Assembly (NCBI GenBank): GCA_950106755.1
Contig: OX467084.1
Span: forward strand, 36,769,213 to 36,833,212
Direction of reading: 5' to 3'
Length of the DNA: 64,000 nucleotides
DNA from: Climacium dendroides
Lineage: Eukaryota; Streptophyta; Bryopsida; Hypnales; Climaciaceae
A program made the translations under genes and the position numbers. Positions 36,365 through 47,870 of this stretch are shown here, piece by piece. Each line of letters opens with the position of its first letter. Within the stretch, counting starts at the first letter, position 1. The notes under the pieces were generated by a model. It was not told the DNA's origin, made no database searches, and was given only the letters and a program-made list of their open reading frames with translations.

Positions 36365-37830
36365 TGGCAGGGTTCAGAGTGGTCGCTCTAAACCTCCAGC
36401 TCCATAATGAGCGCTGTCGAGGTTCAGAGCGACCGCTCTGAACTTGCACTAGTGAAGTCGGCCAGACTGATTTAGAGCGACTTTATAATGGAGCAGGAGG
36501 TTCAGAGCGACCGCTCTAAACCTGCCTGTGAACGAAATCCCAACTCTGTCATTTCGTTCACAGGGAGGTTTAGAGCGGTCGCTCTGAACCTCCTGCTCCA
36601 CTATGAACCTAGAGCATTGGAATCCAGCACGAGGAGGATTAGAGCGGTCGCTCTGAACCATGAGCGACATCATATTGGAGTAGAAGGTTCAGAGCGGACT
36701 TTCTAAACCTCCCTCTAAACACAATGACAGAGCTTTGATTTCGTTCAGAGAGAGGTTCAGAGCGGTCGCTCTGAACCTCCTACTCCATTATGAACTCGCT
36801 CGCGGATCAGAGCGACCGCTCTAAACCTGCAGCATTGAAATCGTGTACAAAGTGGTTCAGAGCGGTCGCTCTAATCCGAGACCATGCTCATTACAAAGCA
36901 GAGGTTCAAAGAGGCTGTTCAAAACCGGTACTCGGAGTGGTAGAATTGAGCGCAATCGTTCGCATGGAGCGTGATTACGGTTTAGAGCGGCCGCTCTGAA
37001 ATGAAGCACTCGCTAAAATCAGTGCAACGGATTCATAGTGGTCACTCCAAACCACCACTTCCACAATGAGAGTGAAAGCGGTCCACAGTGAAAACACTGA
37101 AGCTTCCAATTGGTAGTTAGGGTCATGGTTCTCATTGGTCGCTCTGATTCTCAACGGCGGCAATGAGCGCTGTCAAGATTCAGACAGACCGTTCACAACA
37201 TCCTCAGCGTTGAAATTAGAACTACAGGATCAGAGCGGTCGCTCTGAACCTGTATCGGCATGGCCGGAGCTTACTAGATGTATGTGCTCCCTACAGTGAT
37301 GAGCGGCATCTCTGATCCTGTAACATCTCTTTCAACATTAGGGAGGTTTAGAGCGGTCGCTCCAAACTCATTCGGATGGCTCACTGAAGTGAGCATCCGA
37401 TGAAATAACATCTTCGCGTAGATCGGGTACGGTGAGACCAGTATCTCTCACCTATGAATTGAATGATACATCTGGGATGACTATAGAGTATAGAGGGGCA
37501 TCGAACCTAGGTTATGATCATTTCACATTGTACTATACGATCAAGAGAATCCGATCGATTAGTATAGTGAAGCCGCTGTGAAATTTAATTGAAACCCAAT
37601 TAAATAGCAGGAAACCAAGCCCAAACATTAGATATCACGCACGGTCAATGGTACAGAATTGTCTATAAGCAGACAGCTGTGAACATCTACATTGAATAGG
37701 TCGTGGATCCAGATCAGTTCAGAGCGGTCGCTCTGAACTAATCGAAGGGCTAGAACCCTAGTAATACGGGGCCGCTGAGAAGATTGCAATTTTAAGCGGC
37801 CTGTCTGATTCTGAGCGGCCGGTCTGATTT
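36365..37830. repeat. Palindrome array 2, upstream of the ParB/methyltransferase-like gene
   Basis: About eighteen copies of the element's palindrome at 50-90 bp spacing, perfect or nearly so at about 36420, 36500, 36563, 36754, 36978, 37229 and 37717, and decayed elsewhere. Many have GG/CC outer bases (GGTTCAGAGCGGTCGCTCTG). Spacers are not obviously repetitive, unlike array 1. The last copies end about 25 bp before the chosen ATG (37850). No real gene was found inside; open frames such as 36449-36673 are by-products. Confidence 0.85.
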
Positions 37831-37849
37831 GATTCATGTGGACAGTGAC

Positions 37850-40800
37850 ATGGAGTCCTTCCTCGAGAGCAAGCCACCTCTCACGGGCTACATTACACAA
37901 ATACCGCCTGAGCGGCTAATGGAGTCGTGGAAGGCCCACGTTGAAGGGAAAATTCCGCTGACCTTCATTGCAACCAAAGCATTGTGGACCGTGGAAATGA
38001 CTTACCTTCACGGCTCCCTGATATTTAATTTAGAATTGGGGTTCACAAAACTGGGAGGGCCTAGATGGAAATCCTTTAAGAACTTGGTAGTCATTAACAT
38101 TACTGTGATGCGAGAGGCCGTTCTCGTCGACATAGTGAATTCGTGCAACAATGCTCTGGGAGTAGTCATCATCCGCGTAGAGGACGAGATGATTTTCTGC
38201 CATGAGCGCCTCATCAAAAATTATGACCGGGTTCCGCATGTGTTCCAAATCCTCATGCTGGACATACAAGCTAGGTGCGAAGCGCACGCTGGGGACTTCG
38301 TGAAGACCGCACGGGTCGCGAGCGCATATCTCACTAATGCAAACACCTTATACGTGTCGTCGTTGACTAGTGGTAACGCATCACAGGGAGTAGGGAACGT
38401 CGACATGGATGCGCAAGGGCGGACCCATAAGAAAAAAGCGGTCGCGTCCGCCTCGGTGCCTACCAACCGTTCCCGGCCGCCAGCAGCGTCAGCGCTGCTA
38501 GGGTCCGCAGGCATGACAACTCATACGCCGGCTGAACTTGCACGGTCTGCTCCCGCAACGGTGGCGCCACAGACGACTCCATCCCGATCCCCTCCGTCCC
38601 GGCCCAATCCACCTAGCACGGTAGTAGCAGAGCGTCCCAGGCCCACGGCACGGGACAAACAAAAGGCACGGAAGAGGAAGTCCGCACCCGTCGCCACCGG
38701 TGACCACTCGGCCTCACAAGATGAAGGGGCGTCCCGCTTTCACAAGACACGACGGACCTTGCATGATGTGGAAGAGGGTGAAGGTGCCCCAAGCGCATCC
38801 ACGCAGAGCGCCTTCCCGGAGTCCACCGATTTATCCGAAGAGGAGGCACAGAAGGTGGCATTCAAGAAGGTGAATGGCCACTGGGTTCACAACCCGGTGA
38901 CCTTGCCGTTCGATAAGAAAGCTGTTCCGGATAAGCTGTTTGTGGATCTGGAGATCAAGAAGGAGCCCAAGCGCAGCGAAGAAGAGGAAGCCCGGAAACG
39001 CCTCAAGGCCGAGGTAGTGGCGAACAAGAAGTTCAAGGAGTTGTCCGCCTACATGTACATATTCGGACGGGGCAACTTCTTCGAGCTGGACCTCGAGGAC
39101 ATGACAAGTGCGGACGAGACGTCGGGAATGATCTTCAGGCCACTGGAGAAGAAGGGTGTCCTAGCCGTCCTCGACCGCATGGTGAAGGTCAACTTCACCA
39201 AGCAAATCCTGACCGTCATGCCGGACACGCTAGAGAGACCTACCTGCTGGGCGGATTGCATCAAGGCCTTCCCACTGAAAATTATTAACGGCCAGCACAC
39301 GTGGAAGGCTGCGACCGAAATCATTTCAGGGACAGCATCCGTCGACGATGAGGCGGTCAAGAAGCGGGTGCAAAAGTGGACTTGTGAGATCGTCTGGTCC
39401 AAAAACAAGGACCACCTGCACGCGCTCTCCTGCAAGTGCAATGACGGGAACGTCACCGGCCCGTACCTGTCGTCGCTCCCTGCCACGATCCGCCATTGCC
39501 GATATCTGTGGGACAACGCGCGGAGACCAACCCAATTCCGGAAGAACACGAGGCAGGCGGACAAAGGAGACGAATTCAAGGCCTACGAGGTATGTCTCCT
39601 CCACTTGGTCAGTTTAGACCGCCCGCTCTGATCTGTGATACAGTAGATCTTGTCGAGTCCACGTTCATGTTGTTCCAATGCCTTGGACAATGGCACAATC
39701 GTGTCACATTGTTCCACCGTAATGGAATGAATCTAGGACACTTCAGAGCGACCGCTCTGAACTTTCATATTGTATACCTAGGATGCTGTCCTTCAGATCC
39801 ATTCAAATTGGCTTAGTGCGGGAGGTCTGATGCATGTTCTCAGAGTTGTGATCCTCTAACCTAGTTAGTTGCGGTGTGCAGGACTTCCGAGACAAGGCAG
39901 AACAGAGCTTCGAGTCCACCGGACTCCTCAAGCCGCTGTCTGGAAACCGAAGAACGTACGACTTGGATAAGATGGGGGAGAGGAAAATCATCATGGCCTC
40001 GGAGGAAACTTGGTCGGCTTGGCTGAAGGTCTTTGAAGCTCACGAGCAAGGCACGCTGCACGACATGGACACGGGCGGTCCATTCAATGAAGCGGTGAGC
40101 AAGGACGAGAACGCCAAGGTGTACAAGTTTCAACCCATCACGAATAATATGATGAAGGCCTTGCTCGGAATGGAAGATGACGCCGTCGGGGAGCTGGCCC
40201 AAAAAATCCTGGACGTGCCGCCCAAGGTGTATCTCAACAAGAGACCGACGGTCTGGACGTCGGCCATTCCTTTCCTCATGTGGTGCACAAACAAGAAGTA
40301 CAAGATGCAACTCGCAAAAGAGATTGTCGACAAGGCCGACACCTTCGGCATCGAGGAGGCCAAGGGCGTATTCCCCGAGCCGGGAGACATGAATGTCAAG
40401 GCTTGGCGGAATCTGAAGACCGCGTTGTGCATCGGTGGCTTCCACATGTGGCATCTCATAAGCCTCGGTTTGGATTGGGTGAAGTCCCAGTGCCGGTCAG
40501 GGAGGACAGTGGAGAAGCCCAAGAAGCCATTCCTGGCGGCGTTGGATCAGGTCGTGCAAAATGCCGACCGATGCGAGAAGGTCAGGAAGTGCTCCCGAGC
40601 CACCGTCTGCCGATGGATACGAAGCGAGAAGCACTTCGACCCACAGCTGTACGTGCATAAGAATGGGGCGTGGTCACCATATCGATCGGAAACTGGAGCC
40701 GCGAAGACGGAGTACTGCGAGGTCGGCATTATTGACTTCCGACTATTTCCGAAGGTGGAAGGCATGGAGGTCACTTCCGGGCACGCGAAAATCATGGAGG

Positions 40801-43674
40801 AAGTGAGGGAGGTCTCCAACTCCACTATGTCCAAGACCGTGCACACGTGGATGTTCATCTTCAACTTGAAGCGGGCGGCTGCGGTGGACAGATTGGCGAC
40901 GGAGCTCTTCCCGTCCTATTCACTTAGGCGGGAATGTGACTACGTGATCTGCAAGGGAGAGCCGACCTTCAAGGAGAGGAACAGGGACAAGGTCATGTAC
41001 TTGCAGCGGAGTGCCAAGAGCTTCATGAACTCCAAGTTGGTGGACGCTAAGGGCAAGGTGCCCAAATTGTCCAAGGACGAGGACAACGACCTCATAGCCA
41101 CGGATCCCATGTATAAGACTCGGGAGGTCTGCCGCCACGATTTCCCTCGGATCTTGTCCAAGCGCGAGCTACGGTACGACGTATACTTGCGCTTCATCGA
41201 CAAGTTCTGCAGGGATCAAGGGACGGTCATGCTCGTCTTCGCTGGAGTGAAAGCAGTCTCGGCATGCACGGTAATGATTTCACCACTCTTGTTATTTTTC
41301 TTTGCAGGGGCTATATGGTCCAGAAGAATAGATATTCCACGTTCACGTTTTGTCCTTTCACTAACACTGTGTCCTGCAGATGTTGTGTCGCAGTTCCGTC
41401 TCCTTCATGATCTCCACCGAGAAAGCCCTTCTCCTCCATTCCGTGCATCAGCGAATTGGTGCAGAAATGTGGCCTCATGTCTTCGTGCCGGGCTACACCC
41501 TCAAGTACGACTACGACGGGCAATCCCCGACGCAGAGGTGTCGACCGACCATAGAGGAGGAGCCCGCACCAACCGAAGAGGAAGCCATGTTGGACGAGGC
41601 GTTGGACATCGTCGATGCCGGGCATGTGGACGCGGAACACCCCGTCGACGATGAAGAAGCGGACAAGGGGGGAGCAGAGGACAAAGAGGAAGAGGAAGGG
41701 GAGGACAAAGAAGATCTACTCGAACGGGGCGGAGAAGATCTTCATCAAAGGGGGGCAATATTAGAGGAAGTGGAGGGGCTCGAAGATGATGATGATGATG
41801 ACGAGGATGAAGAAGAGGACGAGGACGAGGAAGATGATCTAGACGAAGACGTATTGGATGATCGAACGCTCGACCGTGACGAAGAAATCATAGGGGAATC
41901 GTCACAAAACCGTATGGACAACGAGGCAACGGTACAGTCTAAGGAGGCTGCCATCAGATCGGCGGGTGCTCCTCGTAACAATCAGACTGTGCGGTCTGAT
42001 CACGCGTCTCCCACTGCAGCAGTTCAGAGCGGGCGGTCTGATTCAGTCCCTTCCTTGTCTCCCACTTCTCCATCCTCCCATCCACACCTTCAAACTCTGC
42101 GATTCGATTCTCCTCCAGCAAGAGTTCCGGAGCTGCAGAGGGCCCAGGCCGATCCTGCCTCACCCCTATCGAGTCGTAGTCATCCTCGCCTCCAAGAGGT
42201 TCAGACCGTGCGGTCTGAAGTGAGCGGCCCCATCTTCAAAACTCCCGCTCCGCGTACATCCACAGGCCCATCTTTCAGTGCGGGCACTTCTTGTGAGGGC
42301 TCTCCTCCCGCCCTTCCCAGGATGCAGATCGAGGATCTCCAGACGGAGTTGGACGATCTCAAGGCGAGACTCTCTGAAGAGCAGCGGGTGGAGCTGGAGA
42401 ATGTCCGATCCAACGTCGGAGACTACTCCACCGAACCTGCGCGGGGATCGATGGATGAAAAAATTGCCAAGGTCAAGGACGCTCTTCGGGAGTTGAAGTG
42501 TGCTCAACCCCCACTGGATGCCGATGGAGTGAGCAAGCTCATTACGGTGCATGTCGCCGTTGATACCTTGCGGTCGCAACTGCCTCCCGCCGGCTCCGAG
42601 GAACTCGTTCTCTTGGCTCATGTGCGGGCCATGAAGCAGAAGCTCAATTTGGCTCTCCAGAATGCCAAGGAGAACCCGATTGACCTCGACGACGTGGATG
42701 AGGAGGATCTGAATATGCGGCTCTCCACGGCGAAGGAGAACAGGGAGGAGTACAGCCAGATGGTCAAGGCTGCCACCCAAGGGGGGGATTGCACTTCGTC
42801 AGACGCGGAGACCGCATCTGGAGGTGGAACGGCCGCACCTCAGGCGTCGGGGAGCTCGGACGTGGGGAGGAAGGAGACGAAGCCCGACACCATGGACAAG
42901 AAGGCGGGCCTCAACCTCGCGTACATCGAGATGATGTTCGAGCGATACAAGAGGAAGCATTCCGTGGTGGTCGAGAAGTGTGCCGAGACCATCGAGGCCC
43001 TCCAGAGGGAGAGAGAGGAGAAGGAGCGGCTGGAGCAGGAAAAGAAGGCCAAGCGCAAGGCCAAGAAAGCGGAGAGGGACCGCGAGCTCGCCGAGAAGGA
43101 GAGGCAGTTGGAGGAGCAGAGGAGGCAGCAAGCGGAGAAGGATAGGCAGTACGAGGAGGACAGGAGGCGCGATCGGGAGATGCTGAAGATGATGAACGAG
43201 CGCTTCGAGATGTTCACCTCGGCGATGCCCAAGGCACCTCCCACACTTGTCACTCCCACGGCCCATCCTGCCAGCGAAATCCAGAACCTCTCGGGAGTGT
43301 CCACCACCAACTCCGCTTCCGCGACGGCCACAGCGGCGTCGGGCCTGCAATTGCTGGGGACCGTGGAGCCTGCAACTATTTCGGTGAGTATCACTCGCGA
43401 CCCAGACTACAATGACTTGGCCCTCAGTCAGTTTCCGTTTATTCATATCCCTGAACCCATGCATCGTCCCAGCGTCGTCGACGATGATCCTTACGACCTG
43501 GACGTTCAATTGGGGGATATGGAGGCCTCGTTCACTAACTTGACTCAACAATATGCTCCTCTGCAGGCAGCAGTTGCTCCACCGCAGCCCCTGGTGACGC
43601 GAGATGATCAAGCCCCGGTGGACTCGCCGGCCAAGGACGACGAGGCTCCCGCGGTGGGTAACCCCTACACATAG
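37850..43674 (+). CDS. Large ParB-like / DNA-methyltransferase-like protein with acidic tract and coiled coil (~1807 aa)
   Basis: Exons are 37850-39589, 39882-41270 and 41380-43674, with introns GT-AG and all phase 0. ATG 37850 is the first ATG in a frame open from 37796. Residues 1-150 are unrecognised, followed by a Pro/Ser-rich linker. At residues 475-490 lies IINGQHTWKAA, resembling the GQHR/GQHT motif of ParB/sulfiredoxin-like domains. Exon 2 resembles a permuted class-beta DNA methyltransferase: GIIDFRLFP (D865) at the DPPY position, strand TWMFIFNL, then GTVMLVFAG (1027-1035) and, across intron 2, LCRSSVSFM at the AdoMet-site end. The catalytic DPPY is not intact, so activity is doubtful. 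Residues ~1180-1200 are poly-D/E and ~1570-1650 a charged coiled coil. Exons are strikingly GC-rich. Domain calls come from motif spacing only. Confidence 0.6.
39590..39881 (+). other. Intron 1 of the large gene, carrying two palindromes
   Basis: A 292-bp phase-0 GT-AG intron. It contains a diverged palindrome at 39610-39635 and a perfect one, TTCAGAGCGACCGCTCTGAA, at 39742-39761. Confidence 0.8.
41983..42219. repeat. Three palindromes inside coding sequence with compensated arms
   Basis: Palindromes lie at 41983-42000, 42021-42044 and 42200-42219 within exon 3 of the large gene. They encode VRSD/VQSGRSD/VRSE-like peptides. At 42200-42219 the arms are TTCAGACCG and CGGTCTGAA, so the G-to-C change of the usual GAGCG arm is matched by the complementary change in the other arm. 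Confidence 0.8.
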
Positions 43675-44032
43675 CTCCCATCTTTGTAGTTAGTTGTAGT
43701 GGTGTGGACGCTATGTTAGGGTGTTACGTCGGGACGATCGAAGATCATCTCGACGAGTCTGTCTTGAGTCTGTTCAACCGCGAGACCGGGAGTCTGGGGA
43801 CTCTCGTCTTCGTTAGGATTGTAGTGGTCCTGTTAGGTGTAGACTACTAGACTTGGACGTGACCACTGAACCTCTGCATTCACCATTCAGTTTGTACAAA
43901 CTTTGTATTCCACTTGTAATATATTGGGTGCTTTTCTTTATACATGACTCTTGTTTCGTTGAAATGCTCTGTGGGATTTGTCTCCGACTACTTCTGGACG
44001 TTGTAGTTACGCCCTTTGCATTTTCGGTTCAG
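43675..44032. other. Between the large gene and the FCP1-like exons: 3' UTR or intron
   Basis: A stop (TAG) ends the large frame at 43674. However, GCG|GTGGGT at 43653/43654 and TTCAG at 44028-44032 would make a phase-0 intron joining the large gene to the next exons. TGTAATATATTGGG-type AT-rich sequence near 43915 could equally be a polyadenylation region. Confidence 0.4.
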
Positions 44033-45597
44033 GTTGTCGATGCTCTCGCACGTGACAACGAGTCTCCGTTGTCCCCACTTCCCGTTTCGGCCCCCAGGAA
44101 TGATGAAGTCCTACCTGCCATCCCCATGGAAGTCGGCTCTCCTGTTGTTGCTGTTGTCGAGGTCGTCCCTCCCGTCGACTTGGAAGTCGCCACTCCGGTG
44201 CCTCAAAACTTAGTGCCTCCTTCCCTCGTAGACGTCCATGCTTCCGCCATCGATGAGGTCGCCACTCCGGTACCTATGAAGATGGTGCCTCCCTCCCTCG
44301 CAGATGTCGACACTCTCGTTGTCTTGGCGCCACCGGCACCACCTCCTCTCGCGGCCACCACTCCCACGGATGTAAGAAAGGTGAGACTCCATATCCTTGC
44401 AACCCTATGCTCGTTGTCTCTGTCCAGCACTCGCCTGGATAGCTTGTAGGAAGTGCAAATCTGATTCACGTTAGAACTAGGATCTTCATAGAGAGGGGGT
44501 TGTCGTCTCTCTCCTAGCAAGGCAAAGTTTGAGGAGTCGCATGTTCATTTTTGTGGACTTCATTTCTCCATAAAGAAGAGGACTTTGAGCCCGGGATTTC
44601 GCATACGCAGGCTCCACTGCCGGTGTCCGCGACGGCGCCCCCTGTCGCTTTGCCTGTGTATAGTTATTTCGTCCTTCTGGAGTTGGAAGGGGTCCTCGCC
44701 CAAATTGAGGACGTTGGGCGCGTCCAGCCAACTCCCTCGACCACGAAGGCGAAGCCCTCGAAGGAGGATTACCACCCTCGACGGCGCCACGTCTTCGGCA
44801 AATACACGATGCATTGCCGTCCCGACTTGCACCGCTTCTTCACGGGCTTGACGAATCGATTTTACGTCTCCGTCTGGACTCGGCTGCCCGCCGTCGTTGC
44901 CAAACCCATGGTCGATTTCCTCTTTCGGGACTTCGACCGCACTTACATGCGGGTCCTCGCGCTGTAGAACTGCACCTCGATTATCGAGAGGCGGCCGTGG
45001 TGGGAGTGCAGGTGCCCGCCCTTGCCGTCCCTTCCCGACCCACCCTGCCCGGGGCACCCCGCCCATATCTCATGTGATCCTACTATCGACGTGAACACCT
45101 ACGTGCAGTTCCCCGACCATTCGGAGGGGCAGCTGCGGCTGAAGGTGTTGCACAAGGTTGTGTGGGACACCGAGACGTTCGTCACCAAGAACTTCCGGGC
45201 CAATTCGTCCAATACCCTCCTCATCGATTCATCTCCGGAGAGCAGCATCCTGAACCCTGTGCACAACGCCGTGTTTCCCTTGTCGTATGTGGGCAGTGAA
45301 CACGATTCCACTCTCTTGGGGACTGTGCGCCCGTATCTCGAAGGCCTGCTCGCATCCGGGCTTAGCGTGTCGCAATACGTGTCTCAGAACGCACTCCTCG
45401 GACACCTCACGATACCCTTGAGACAGACATATCTGGGACTGCGCGTTCGCGTGTTAGCGCCGTGGCAGGACAGGCACCTCGTGCTGGAATATCCGGACTT
45501 TGTCGGCAAATACACTAGAGAAGGGGACGATTATTTCACCCGACAAAGAGGGAAGAGGAAGCCCAAAATAAAATCTGATGCCCACACAAAAACTTGA
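44033..45597 (+). pseudogene. Degenerate FCP1/NIF-type HAD phosphatase-like gene
   Basis: Exon 44033-44380 encodes a Pro/Val-rich repeat (DEVATPVP...VPPSL), then a phase-0 intron to 44610 (AAAG|GTGAGA ... ACGCAG) and an FCP1-homology region. VLLELEGVLAQ stands where active members have DxDGT/V, so both catalytic Asp are Glu. CRPDLHRFFTGLTNRFYVSV and WTRLPAVVAKPMVDFLF follow, as in the family. TAG at 44965-44967 interrupts the frame; the same frame resumes with LKVLHKVVWD, LLIDSSPESS, NPVHNAVFPLSYVG and VRPYLEGLLAS, all family-typical, and ends at 45597. FCP1 relatives dephosphorylate RNA polymerase II tail or other proteins; this one looks catalytically dead. A small intron around the TAG is a less likely alternative. 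It may be the 3' end of the gene at 37850. Confidence 0.6.
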
Positions 45598-46640
45598 TGC
45601 GTGTGCAGGGGCGCCGACGCGTTCACGCTCTGGGCGGGCATGCTACCGCCGCCGATTCCCGAATGGGAACCGGACGCGGCAAGCGGCGACGGATGTAGAT
45701 GACGGAAGGGGTGGGCTCCTCCGACGATTGCATGACCCCCGACGAGGCGGGCCAGGACGTCACGTCCGCTCGAATTTAAATGGAGGACGCGGTCGGCGGG
45801 CGCATGGAGATGCGACGGGCTGCACATATTGTAAGGTGGGCTCATCAATAGCTAATGGGGATGGCCGAATTCAGGTACGCAAGGCCCGACCGGTGACTTT
45901 GATGGAGAAATAATTTTTTCCCGCCCTACCCTATGATGTAGTCTAGGATGGGGAGAAATTATTTCTCCATCGAACACTCTGTTGCGCTCCATTTCCACTC
46001 TGAACATGTCATGGGCTTATTTATGCCGTCATTGAACGGCCACTCTTGTCCGACGGACCCTCACGGTTGGCTTGTTGTGCAGGATCCTGGGCGCACCATT
46101 CACATTTGCGGAGCCGACCTCCTCCCAAGGCAGCCCACACAACGAATGAGCAAGTCGATGTGGAGGTTCGGATGCCACTACAAGCGGTTCAGACCGCCCG
46201 CTCTAAACCGGGGCTGACATCCTCGACTCGTTTGCGGAGGTCAAGATGGAAGGTTGCGCGGAGCTTCCGCCTTGGATATAGAATGTAGTTGAGCTATAGA
46301 ACTGTAGATGAATATTGGATTCTGAAATCATTTTCATTTGATCATTCTTCTCTACAATACACTCTAGTGCACCCCCCACATTGAATATAGAAATAAGAAT
46401 ATCCACATTGTTATGAATAGTTTGGCTTCCCCATCGCTACATAGCATAGCACTCTTTCCCAAAGCATAGTGTCATTGGTATCATTGTAGCAAATCGGCCC
46501 CCTCTCAAATTGCATCATCGGGGCTCTTGCAAATAACAAGAAGCATCTACGGATCACCATTAATTTCTCCAATGCCAGCAGGCATCTATTGTCAATCATG
46601 TCGTTGCGAGATCCATGCAGGGCACTATGAGAACCTCGGA
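45598..46640. other. Sequence downstream of the FCP1-like gene, decayed
   Basis: Moderately GC-rich to about 46280. It contains one palindrome of the element family (GGTTCAGACCGCCCGCTCTA at 46186-46209). Short inverted motif AAATAATTTCTCCATC occurs near 45908 and 45955. Open frames at 45578-45913 and 45531-45848 have no recognisable domain and overlap. No supported gene. Confidence 0.4.
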
Positions 46641-46659
46641 CACACGCTCGTCAATTGCG

Positions 46660-47290
46660 GCGCCGACCAATTCTAACGCTGTCTATGTGCGAGATGGATC
46701 ATTGTTAAATTTGTGGCTTGTGTGGTGAAGAAGCAGGATCAATGACAAGCCATCCACATTCCTATCGAGAATATTCATAGGGGTAGTTAGCCTTCTCTTT
46801 CAAGATTCCGTGGTCACGCATAACTGCAAGCCCTCTACATATGGATGGGTGCGGCATTGACAGAGTGGATGTAGTGTTCACGGAGCTCGTTTGTGCACAG
46901 TGAGCAAGTTCTGAGATAGATCGATCCTCCTACCATTACCGCCAATAGTACATCAGGTCCAATCGAGCTGACGGACGCGAAGGGAAGTGGCATAGAAAAT
47001 GGATGACGGTCGCTCCTACCATCCCATCTTGAATAATATACGGTTCGGGCGTGCCCTTGACTACCCTCCGTCATGCAAAGGAGCTCTGTCAACTCTGCAT
47101 CCACTCTGTCAATGCGGCACCCATCCGTATCTAGAGGGCCCGCAATTGTGCGCGACCACGGAATCTTAAAAGATAAAGCGAACTTCCCCTATGAATATTC
47201 TTGATAGGAATGTGGATGGCCTGTCATTGTTTCCGCTTCTTCACCACACAAGCCACAAATTTAACAATGGTCCATTGGGCACAAAGGCAA
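46660..47290. repeat. Imperfect inverted repeat, arms about 200 bp
   Basis: The left arm (about 46660-46905) and right arm (about 47085-47290) are reverse complements, best over CATTGTTAAATTTGTGGCTT and the GCCATCCACATTCCTATC block, with a ~180-bp loop. Minus-strand open frames at 46835-47104 and 47241-47501 have protein-like composition but no domain. They may be remnants of one gene partly duplicated in inverted orientation. Confidence 0.65.
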
Positions 47291-47870
47291 TGCCAACATT
47301 GGTTCGCGTTGCTGTTGACCAGCATTTGATCGTGGACTTCACAGTGCCCTGTAGAGTCTTCTCAACAACATGCTTGGCAAATAGATACTGGCTGGTGTTG
47401 ATCAAGCGGAAGACTCCCCACACGTGCGAGGATACGATCGAATGAAGAGGCGCGGTCGAAAAAATGTCGAGTGCAAATTTGCCGACCCTCCATCTTATCA
47501 TATGGCAAGCTACTGGGCATTGGAAAGCTATGGGTCACCGTGCAAGCTTTGGCCAAAGAAGGTAGGGATGGTCAGACCTCCTTTTCAAGAGGGCACCTCT
47601 CCTTCCTCGTCCCTCTCTTCCTTCCTTCCTTTTTGGGAAAGAAAGTCGTTGCACCATGTATTTTGAGGGGAAGCTAGGAATGATGTAAACAATGGTGGAT
47701 CCCTCCGAGAAATCCATATTCAAATTGAATAAAGTATTTGTTCTTCAAACCAAAACCGTGTTTTTGTTGGCATGCACGCACGTTGATTTTAATATATCAC
47801 GTTATTCACATATCACGTTATTCAGTGCATATCAAATCAAGAAGGCCATCCGTTGGAGTGGTATTCGATG

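Noticed and set aside
36449..37163. Open frames repeating a VQSDRSKP-like peptide
   Set aside because: The peptide is just the translation of the palindrome; frames are short and occur on both strands.
37829..37849. Start of the large gene at 37829
   Set aside because: That codon is TTG; the first ATG in frame is at 37850, more likely for a eukaryotic gene.
42799..43611. 270-aa minus-strand open frame opposite the coiled coil
   Set aside because: It is the Leu-rich antisense shadow of the Glu/Lys/Arg-rich coiled-coil codons in the GC-rich exon.
41380..43674. A separate gene starting at ATG 41380
   Set aside because: The ATG follows a TCCTGCAG acceptor, and the phase-0 splice from 41270 continues the methyltransferase-like fold, so it is exon 3.
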